From assembly GCA_965232895.1 (NCBI GenBank), contig OZ247430.1, positions 3,596,001 to 3,660,000 of the forward strand: 64,000 nt of DNA, given 5' to 3'. The notes under the pieces are model-generated. The model saw only the letters and a list, made by a program, of their open reading frames with translations. It did no database searches and was not told where the DNA came from. This document shows, one piece after another, positions 57,205-64,000 of the stretch (the stretch's first letter is position 1; each line of letters begins with the position of its first letter). Source of the DNA: Bin87 sp965232895 (lineage in GTDB: Bacteria; Chloroflexota; Dehalococcoidia; Lucifugimonadales; UBA3495). Position numbers and translations under genes: made by a program.

Positions 57205-59049
57205 TCAGGGGCGGACCGTAGTGGTAACGAGGCCCGGGTTGGGAGGGATAGTGACGCCGGACGGGACGACAACCGCGAATTCCACCGGGAAACTGATCAC
57301 GCCTCGCTCAGTTTTGGCGTCTGATGAAATTTCCAGCACCTGAGCATCCAAAGCGATTTCAGGCAGCGCCGCCACCTTAACTGATCCGGGCGTGCCAACT
57401 TTGATGCGTTCAACGTTGTTGGCTTCAACCAGGCCGCTGATGGAGATGTTGGTCGGGTCTACCAGCTGGATGACCCGAGCATCCACCGTAATGACGTCGC
57501 CCTCTTTCAAAGTGACCAGACGCACCATTCCCGAAAATGGCGCACGCAGGTAAGAGTGTTCCAAATCTTCCAGGATCTCATCATAGTCAGATTTGGCGTT
57601 GTCGAGATTGGCTTGAGCGAGAGCAACGGCGGCTGCGTCCGGGCCCGCAGCCAGTTCGTCCCTGGCCTCGCGGGCGGTGACAATTTGCTGGTTGAGATCT
57701 GCGAGAACGGCCTGGTCGATACCCTCTTCGAGACGAGCCAGCCTGGATTCGGCGGCCTCAAGCGCGAGACGCGCGCTGGCCGCCCCGGCTTCGAGACTTG
57801 CGAGTTGCAACTGGTCAATACCTCGCTCTATTTCGGCGAAGTCCCGCTCCGCTCGATCCAGGGTTTCCTGTGCAACCAGAACGTTAGCTTCGAGGCGGTC
57901 CAATTCAGTTTGGTCGGGGCCCACCAATTCTTCCCGCAATTGTCGGTTCAATCTCTCCAACTCGGACTCCAGCCGGGCAACCGTGGCCCGGGCTCCAGTG
58001 AAGTCCACTTCCTTGGGTCCCGCTTCCAGGTCGGTTAGCTCCGTTTCCCAAACATCGACGTCTCGCTTGGCGGATTCCACGGCAGCCTGCAGGGCTTCGA
58101 ATTTGACAACGTCAAAATTCCTGCCGTCCTCCAAGCCAACGAATTGCCCGTCAATCAACATTACATGAAACTCAGCGAATGCGTCCTCAGCGTTTTCGAG
58201 GAGGGATTCCGCTTCCGCCAATCGGACTCGGGCCATCGCCATCCGCTGGGCGTGATCGACGTCGATGTCTCTCAGGTTATCCCGTGCCTGATCCAAATCA
58301 TTTTCTGTTTTGGCAATGCTGGATTCGAGCGCCGCGATCGCTTCATTGCGGAGCGGCAGAAAATCGGTGACTGCATCCCGCGCGTCATTCAACTTCGCGC
58401 GCGCTTCAGAGCGTCGAGCCAACGCGGCAGCAAAGCTCTCCCCGTGCATGTCGGCAAAGTCCGATACTGCGTCTTCAGCCTGATCGAGAGAGAATTCGGC
58501 GTCGGCCACCGCTTTGCGCGCGGCGCCCAAGTCAACATCGTATTGGAGGAGGTAGTCGTCCAGAGTGTCCCGCGAAATTTCCAACCTCAATTCAGCTTTG
58601 GCCAGATTGCCTTCCGCCCGGGCGCGAACCAGGGGGTCGGTTGATTCCAAGCCCAATACCCGGTCCAATTCTTCCTGGTTCTGGTCAATTTGGTAGAGGC
58701 TCTGCGATTCCGCGTACCGCAAATTTCTGATGGTCTCAGAGTCTATGGTTGCCAGGACGTCGCCCGCCGACACCAAGTCTCCCACGCTCACGTTCACGTC
58801 CCCGACCTCGCCGGAGATCTCAAACGCCAGATCCGCGCTTTCGCCGAAGACCAATTGGCTGGGCACGTCGAACTCTCGCGATTCCGCCTGGGCCGGCGGG
58901 CGCGCCGGCGCACTCCGGGTCGGCTCAACGGTCTCATTTGAGAACCGCCCGCAGGCAGACGCGATCAGAGCAATTGCTCCGAGCATCGCCAAAGACACCA
59001 TCACCGGGCGATGAGGTGCGGACAGGGAACAAATTCTGCTAAAGCGCAA
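57205..59049 (-). CDS. RND efflux membrane-fusion protein, lipoprotein with long coiled coil
   Basis: The 614-residue adaptor has a signal peptide ending in a lipobox (ALIASACG, Cys33), then a biotinyl-lipoyl-type strand GEVGDVNVSVGDLVSAGDVLATI, a very long heptad-rich alpha-helical region (~residues 95-520), and a C-terminal barrel (YLRAPFSGMVRLVTLKEGDVI, VIQLVDPTNISISGLVEANNVERI). It couples the permease to the outer parts of the envelope. The coiled coil is much longer than typical AcrA. The start is TTG with AGAGGTGA upstream. Gene order is permease then adaptor. Confidence 0.85.
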   Translation of the reverse strand: MRFSRICSLSAPHRPVMVSLAMLGAIALIASACGRFSNETVEPTRSAPARPPAQAESREFDVPSQLVFGESADLAFEISGEVGDVNVSVGDLVSAGDVLATIDSETIRNLRYAESQSLYQIDQNQEELDRVLGLESTDPLVRARAEGNLAKAELRLEISRDTLDDYLLQYDVDLGAARKAVADAEFSLDQAEDAVSDFADMHGESFAAALARRSEARAKLNDARDAVTDFLPLRNEAIAALESSIAKTENDLDQARDNLRDIDVDHAQRMAMARVRLAEAESLLENAEDAFAEFHVMLIDGQFVGLEDGRNFDVVKFEALQAAVESAKRDVDVWETELTDLEAGPKEVDFTGARATVARLESELERLNRQLREELVGPDQTELDRLEANVLVAQETLDRAERDFAEIERGIDQLQLASLEAGAASARLALEAAESRLARLEEGIDQAVLADLNQQIVTAREARDELAAGPDAAAVALAQANLDNAKSDYDEILEDLEHSYLRAPFSGMVRLVTLKEGDVITVDARVIQLVDPTNISISGLVEANNVERIKVGTPGSVKVAALPEIALDAQVLEISSDAKTERGVISFPVEFAVVVPSGVTIPPNPGLVTTTVRP

Positions 59050-59096
59050 GGAATCACCTCTGCTTGGGCGACGGTAGTTTGGCAGGAGCTCGCCAG

Positions 59097-62000
59097 CTAG
59101 GGCGCGTCCACCTGAGCTACCGATCGACGGGTGAGCCGACGAACCGCCGCCGACCAGGCTCTCGGGATAGCATCGTGTAACAGCATGTAGGTGACGGGCA
59201 CCGCCACCAGGGTCAGGAAGGTCGAACTGATCAATCCGCCGATGACCACCGTGGCCAGCTCCGCTCCCACCAGTCCGCTGGTATCGCTGAACGCCAGCGG
59301 GAACAGGGCGAGTATAGTGGTGAACGCGGTCATCAAAATTGGGCGCAACCGCGTCCGGCCCGAAAGTATCATGGCATCGAGAGCGCCGAGGCCCTGCGAC
59401 CTCAGTTGGGCTACAAAGGTGATCAGCACAATGGCATTGGTGACCACGATTCCGATAAGGAACAGGAACCCCATCAGGGCCGGCAGGCTCAGGGCGCGGT
59501 CGGTGATCGTCAATGCGATCAACGCGCCCACCACGGCCAGCGGCATGCTGAGCACTACTATAAAGGGGTCGCGCAGGGAGCCCAGAGTAGCCACCATCAC
59601 CAGGTACACCAGGGCGAGCCCAATCAGCATGGCCAGGTACACATTGTTGAACTGCTCCTGGATGTCGCTGGCGAACCCTCCCTGGCGGATCTCAACCCCG
59701 AGCGGCAGATCGGTGTTTGCGATGAGACGGTCGATCCGCGCGCTGATGGCTTGAGGGTCCTTTCCGAGGAACTCGCCGGTGATGGTCACGGATCGTTCGC
59801 CGTCGTAGTGAGTGACGACGGATGGCCCCAGGGTTGTCCTGGTGTCGGTTATTGCTCCGAGCGTGGTGGTTCCCAAGGGCCCGCCAATGGACAGGCCCTG
59901 CAATTCGAGAAGTTCGTCCACGCCGTCTGACGGTCCGCGGACCACGACGTCGTAGGTTTCCCCCAACAGATTTACGTTGGCTGCGTCAACGCCGTACACC
60001 CAGGTTCGGACCTGGGCGGCCACCGCCGTCGCGGTCAGTCCGTAGCGTCTGGCTTCCGACGCGTCAACCTCAAAGGTCAATTCTTCGCTCTTGTCGCTCG
60101 AGTTGGTTTTGAGGTTGACTACGCCTTCCAGCGGTGCGATGCGATCCACCAGGCCCTGGGACACACGCCGTACGCGGCCATAGTTGCTACCCGTGACTGC
60201 AATCTCGATGCCCGCTTGTGGCGGCCCTCCCGAATCGACGAACAATTGAATGTCGACATCGTCCTTCTTCGGCAAATCCGCTCTCAGCAGTTCATCCAAG
60301 TCCGGAGGCACGGATTCGGAAGGGACGATAAAGAACCCGGCAACATCGTATCCCGACTCGCCCCGACTTGGCCCGAAGTTCTGGCTGGTTGCGCCCAGCG
60401 TAACTTGATACGAGGCGATGTGACCCTGAGCGGTGTATCGGTCCAGGACGGTTTCGATCTCCCGAACTTCACGGTGTATGGCGGCCGCTCCCGTGTTTTC
60501 CGGCATGGTGACGTCGATGCGCATGGATTGCGCTTCTCCGGAAGAAAACAACGTTATCGGCAGGACGAAAATCAGCGGCACCGTGGCTCCCACCGCAGCG
60601 ATGCAACCCAGGACGGTCAGGAGTGGATGACGCAGAGCCCAGGTCAGGATTGGAGTGTAAACGCGCTGCAACCAGGTGTCTTGCGAAACCGAATCGTCTG
60701 TCTCCGCCATATCCCCCGGGCGCAGCAACAGCGAACCCAGCACCGGAACCGCGGTGAACGCGATCAACGTGGAAGCCAGGAGGGACACACACACGGTTTG
60801 CGCGAAGGGCAGGAAAAACTCCCCGACGGTCCCCGGGATGAAGGCCAGCGGAAGGAACACCGCTACGGTGGTCAACGTCGAGGCCAGAATGGCAGGACCT
60901 ACTTCACGAGTGCCGCGGATGGCCGCGGTCAGGGCCGGGTCGTCGCCCAACGGAGCCAGGCGATAGGCCGTGAATTCGGGGCCCTGCATGGGATATCGAG
61001 CCGCCCCGGCTCGAACGTGGCGGTAGATGTTCTCGAGGACTACGATGCTGTCGTCAACGATTCTTCCCACGGCGATGGCCAGCCCGGCGAGGCTCATGAA
61101 ATTGAGCGTCCAATCCATCACCGCCATGACCAGGATGGTGATCATTACGCTCAATGGGATTGAAATCGCGATGATGACCGTGGGTCGGAGAGTGTGCAAA
61201 ATCCCGCGAATTGCCGACGGGCGGAGTTGGAGCAGGAACACGAAAATCGCGACCACTGCGATCACGAAACCCAAACCGCCTTGACCCACCACGTTGACGA
61301 GCTGCTCTTCCAGCTCCGGGCCATCGTTGTAAAGGACATCGATCTGCACGTCTGGAGGGAGTTCCAGGTCATCGATGATTCTCGCTAACTCCCGGGTGAG
61401 TTCGATGGTGTTGCCTTCAGGAAGGCGCAGGACTTGAAGAGAAATGCTGGGTTGGCGGTTGGTGCGCGAAACACTTTCCGCCTCCGCCGTGTCCACACGC
61501 ACGCTTGCCACGTCAGTCAACATGATCGGCGTACCGCCATTCTCTGCTGCCGGCCCGCCGGGGCTGAACGCAGCGCGGCGGTAATCTACCGGGAGGTCAC
61601 GAATGGAGTCGAGGTCACCGTAACCGCGATAGGTTCTCAAACCGACGGAGCGGCCGCCGTCATCGAGCGAACCGGCGTTGAGGTCCACCGAGTTTCCGGA
61701 TACTGCGTTGACGACATCCTGGATGGAGAGCCCATGCTCGTCGCTGCGGGCCGGATCGACGATCACAGAGACGCGCTCTTCAACTCCGCCTTCTACGATG
61801 ACGTCGTACACGCCGTCGACCGCTTCCAGGCGCGGGAGAATTTCGTCATCCACGATGCGCTGCAGGGTCGGAATGTCCCGTTCCCCGCTGACGCTCAACC
61901 ACATAATGGGGAAGATGTCGGACGTCAGCCGCAGGACAAACGGGTCCCCGGCCTCTTCGCGTAGCTGGAGCCCGCTGACTCGACTACGGATCTCTTCTTC

Positions 62001-62315
62001 CGCGGATTCGACGTCCGCTCCCGGCGCAAAATTGGCCGTGACCAGTGACATGCCGGGTGTGGAGATTGAAGTCGTTTTATCCAGATCCGGAAATCCGGAA
62101 ATCGCATCTTCCACCTTGTCGGTCACGTCAGTGGCGACGGTGTTTGGGTCGCCTTGCTGATAAGTCGTGACCACGTAAATGATCGAAAAGCTGATTTCGG
62201 GGAAGAGCTCCTGCTGGATCTGACTGTATGAAAATAGTCCGGCGCCCAGCAGCAGAACCATTGCCATGATGGTTACCGGCTTGCGTCGGAGAGCTAACGA
62301 AGTCAGGAAAGTCAA
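59097..62315 (-). CDS. RND (AcrB-like) efflux permease
   Basis: The 1072-residue protein is a proton-driven RND pump: TSLALRRKPVTIMAMVLLLG, two large periplasmic loops, and 12 predicted membrane helices, including GLAIAVGRIVDDSIVVLENIYRHV (charged DD pair in helix 4) and RPILMTAFTTILALFPLAFS. Helix-4 acidic residues needed for proton relay are present. The TTG at 62315 with GGAG upstream begins MTFLTSL. It is followed after 47 bases by the lipoprotein adaptor; no TolC-like gene is nearby. Confidence 0.9.
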   Translation of the reverse strand: MTFLTSLALRRKPVTIMAMVLLLGAGLFSYSQIQQELFPEISFSIIYVVTTYQQGDPNTVATDVTDKVEDAISGFPDLDKTTSISTPGMSLVTANFAPGADVESAEEEIRSRVSGLQLREEAGDPFVLRLTSDIFPIMWLSVSGERDIPTLQRIVDDEILPRLEAVDGVYDVIVEGGVEERVSVIVDPARSDEHGLSIQDVVNAVSGNSVDLNAGSLDDGGRSVGLRTYRGYGDLDSIRDLPVDYRRAAFSPGGPAAENGGTPIMLTDVASVRVDTAEAESVSRTNRQPSISLQVLRLPEGNTIELTRELARIIDDLELPPDVQIDVLYNDGPELEEQLVNVVGQGGLGFVIAVVAIFVFLLQLRPSAIRGILHTLRPTVIIAISIPLSVMITILVMAVMDWTLNFMSLAGLAIAVGRIVDDSIVVLENIYRHVRAGAARYPMQGPEFTAYRLAPLGDDPALTAAIRGTREVGPAILASTLTTVAVFLPLAFIPGTVGEFFLPFAQTVCVSLLASTLIAFTAVPVLGSLLLRPGDMAETDDSVSQDTWLQRVYTPILTWALRHPLLTVLGCIAAVGATVPLIFVLPITLFSSGEAQSMRIDVTMPENTGAAAIHREVREIETVLDRYTAQGHIASYQVTLGATSQNFGPSRGESGYDVAGFFIVPSESVPPDLDELLRADLPKKDDVDIQLFVDSGGPPQAGIEIAVTGSNYGRVRRVSQGLVDRIAPLEGVVNLKTNSSDKSEELTFEVDASEARRYGLTATAVAAQVRTWVYGVDAANVNLLGETYDVVVRGPSDGVDELLELQGLSIGGPLGTTTLGAITDTRTTLGPSVVTHYDGERSVTITGEFLGKDPQAISARIDRLIANTDLPLGVEIRQGGFASDIQEQFNNVYLAMLIGLALVYLVMVATLGSLRDPFIVVLSMPLAVVGALIALTITDRALSLPALMGFLFLIGIVVTNAIVLITFVAQLRSQGLGALDAMILSGRTRLRPILMTAFTTILALFPLAFSDTSGLVGAELATVVIGGLISSTFLTLVAVPVTYMLLHDAIPRAWSAAVRRLTRRSVAQVDAP

Positions 62316-62503
62316 AATCGCTCCGCGAACGAACAGGTGAGATCATGCGCCACCCCCTTCCGGGGTCGTACGTTCACCGCTTGATGTCGGCCTAGAATCA
62401 TACCAGACGTGGGTCTATGCGGCGGTTGCCAATCGACCGGCGGCGTTGCCCGCGAGTCTGCGGGTGTGTACACTGCCGGAAGTTTTGCTTTGAGGTGCCC
62501 CAC

Positions 62504-63550
62504 ATGGATTTCGCCCTGTTTTCCCACATCCCCTGGCCAGAAGAGCATACGCCCAAGGCGCTCTTTTCGGATTTATTGGAGCAGGCCGTGGTCGGCGAGG
62601 AACTGGGTTTCAAGGCCATCTGGTTGGCGGAACACCATTTCACGCGGTACGGGCTGGGCGCCTCCTCGCTGGTCATCGCCAGCAACATAGCGGCGCGAAC
62701 CGACAAGATACGTCTTGGGACCGCGGTTCTGATACCTCCCCTGCATCACCCGGTTCGGTTGGCGGAAGACACGGCCACACTGGATATCCTGAGCGACGGC
62801 CGGCTCGACGTTGGCTTCGGGCGAGGGGCTTCCAGTTCGGAGTACGGCAACTTCGGCATCGATCACGTCGAGAGCCAGGCTCGCTACCGCGAGACCATTA
62901 AGATGGTGGAAACCCTGTGGACCACTCGGGACTGCACTTTCGAAGGAGACTATTACTCGTCCCAACACCTCAATCTGGTGCCGACTCCCTTGCAACAACC
63001 TCACCCGCCGGTTTACGTCGCAGCGACGCGCAGCGCGGAGTCGCTGGACTTCGTAGCTTCCACCGGGCGGCGGCTCATAATCGGCGTGGTTCTCAACACG
63101 GACGAGGCAATGGATTTGCTGCAACGCTTCCTGGACCAGGCTCAGTCCAGCGGGCACGCTGCTGATCCGTCAGACGTGCCTTTCTTCCGTTACTTTTACG
63201 TGGCCGAGACTGAAGAGCAGGCCCATCGCGACGCCCGTGAAGCCTTGAACTGGACGTTGGACATCAATACCTGGAGGCGCGAGTTTGCGGTCGGGAGCGA
63301 AGTGTACGAGAGCATCGACAACTACCGCAATCGCAGAACCGAACTGCCGCCGTCGTACGAGTATCTCGCCGAGCATCGCGCTTTTATCGGTACGCCGGAC
63401 CAATGCGCTGCGAAGATCCAAACCCTTCACGATGCCGGCGTTCGCTATTTCGGCTGCAATTTCGCCTTCGGCGGCCTGGACCAGAAAAAGCAACTGCGCT
63501 CGATGGAACTCTTTGCGCGGGAAGTGATGCCCCGGTTTGCCGACCGGTGA
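62504..63550 (+). CDS. LLM-class flavin-dependent oxidoreductase (luciferase-like)
   Basis: The 348-residue bacterial luciferase-like protein: DFALFSHIPWPEEHTPKALF, GFKAIWLAEHHFTRYGLG, IRLGTAVLIPPLHHPVRLAEDTATLDILSDGRLDVGFGRG, PPVYVAATRSAESLDFVA. It belongs to the alkanal-monooxygenase-like group with the EHHF motif. ATG 62504 has GAGGTG upstream. Divergent from the RND operon, with 188 bases between them in which I see no gene. Confidence 0.85.
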   Translation: MDFALFSHIPWPEEHTPKALFSDLLEQAVVGEELGFKAIWLAEHHFTRYGLGASSLVIASNIAARTDKIRLGTAVLIPPLHHPVRLAEDTATLDILSDGRLDVGFGRGASSSEYGNFGIDHVESQARYRETIKMVETLWTTRDCTFEGDYYSSQHLNLVPTPLQQPHPPVYVAATRSAESLDFVASTGRRLIIGVVLNTDEAMDLLQRFLDQAQSSGHAADPSDVPFFRYFYVAETEEQAHRDAREALNWTLDINTWRREFAVGSEVYESIDNYRNRRTELPPSYEYLAEHRAFIGTPDQCAAKIQTLHDAGVRYFGCNFAFGGLDQKKQLRSMELFAREVMPRFADR

Positions 63551-63560
63551 TCCGGTCCGG

Positions 63561-64000
63561 CTAGTCGTTGCCGGCAGGTCTGGGCTGCGGCTCCGGACTG
63601 ACCGGCGGTTTGGGCAGGGCGGTGCGGTTGCTAACCGCTCGGTAAAGGGAAATCCCCGCTCCGGTGGCAAGCGCGGCGCCCAACATCAAAAACGCCCAGC
63701 GCAGGCCGGCGACAAACGCCGTGGCCACCTCGGGATTGACCGCTTCCAGCTTCGGCTCCACCCCGTAGGTAGCCATGGTGGATACCACGATCGTAGTCGA
63801 AACGGCGACGCTCACCACGTTCGCCGAATTCCTCACCAATTGCGTCAGCGCCGAAACTACCCCGTAGCGGCTGCGGTCCACCACGCTGAGGATGCTGCTG
63901 CTGTTGGGCGAGTTGAAAATTCCATTGCCGGAGCTCTGCATCATCATGGTGGCGATCACCAACCACACTGGAGAATGTTCCTCCAGCGCGAACGCCAATA
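63561..64000 (-). CDS. MFS transporter, C-terminal part (truncated by window edge)
   Basis: The frame is open to the window end, so the 5' part is missing. The visible ~146 residues have four hydrophobic stretches including GNGIFNSPNSSSILSVVDRSRYGVVSA, a pattern of the DHA2 (EmrB/QacA) drug:proton antiporters, and end in a hydrophilic Pro-rich tail. Substrate not predictable. The stop lies 11 bases after the LLM gene's stop, so the two genes converge. Confidence 0.8.
   Translation of the reverse strand, partial: LAFALEEHSPVWLVIATMMMQSSGNGIFNSPNSSSILSVVDRSRYGVVSALTQLVRNSANVVSVAVSTTIVVSTMATYGVEPKLEAVNPEVATAFVAGLRWAFLMLGAALATGAGISLYRAVSNRTALPKPPVSPEPQPRPAGND

Noticed and set aside
1..64000. tRNA, rRNA and CRISPR arrays
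   Set aside because: Scanned by eye; no cloverleaf, rRNA-like or direct-repeat/spacer pattern was recognised. A covariance-model search would be decisive.

Overview
The window reads as a GC-rich bacterial chromosome segment, most likely from a Chloroflexota lineage of the Dehalococcoidia/SAR202 type. This placement is inferred from gene content and no phylogeny was run. The pointers are several LLM-class (F420/flavin) oxidoreductases, CaiB/BaiF CoA transferases, short-chain dehydrogenases, two DUF4058 genes, a Uma2 endonuclease and a UGSC-family protein. No rRNA, tRNA or CRISPR array was recognised.

Layout. 1-9749: secD (5'-truncated by the window edge) and secF, a HicB/HicA pair, an alcohol dehydrogenase, endonuclease IV, a small zincin, pgpA/ybeY (convergent), a hypothetical, an amidohydrolase, a 176-bp miniature inverted-repeat element and a PAC2 protein. 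9781-13169: an M20 peptidase, then a lower-GC minus-strand patch with two overlapping unknown ORFs and an HsdR_N-type nuclease. 13241-21317: minus-strand core genes rplT, rpmI, infC (apparent AUA start), an acidic delta-like protein, moeA with a His-rich leader, pheT and pheS; a toxin-antitoxin-like cassette lies between pheS and pheT. 21388-24425: two AXE1-like hydrolases and a 3-hydroxyisobutyrate dehydrogenase-like gene.

24463-31686 is the most unusual part. It contains three tandem HEPN (PaREP1-like) genes with an exact 416-bp period; a DUF4058 gene split by a TA-flanked miniature element that itself carries a nested element; and two genes each interrupted by an in-frame TGA that reads as selenocysteine: a UGSC-family protein (TGA at 29436) and an AhpD/peroxidase-related protein (TGA at 30345). 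Each TGA is followed by a 7-bp hairpin with a 3-nt loop beginning with G, at the position expected of a bacterial SECIS element. A thioesterase and an SDR gene complete this putative selenium-dependent redox cluster.

31879-48606: two CaiB/BaiF transferases around a Uma2 gene, a GH88/105-like hydrolase, an AAA ATPase/TOPRIM-like pair resembling anti-phage modules, MFS, SDRs, an HD-domain protein, HepT/MntA, LLM oxidoreductases, a phosphotransferase, ribH, an AIM24-like protein and a GNAT. 48689-64000: a three-subunit molybdenum hydroxylase operon (its cofactor need fits with moeA), a second GNAT and MFS, a HAD-like protein, a thiolase/DUF35 pair, an RND permease with a lipoprotein adaptor, a third LLM oxidoreductase and a truncated MFS gene.
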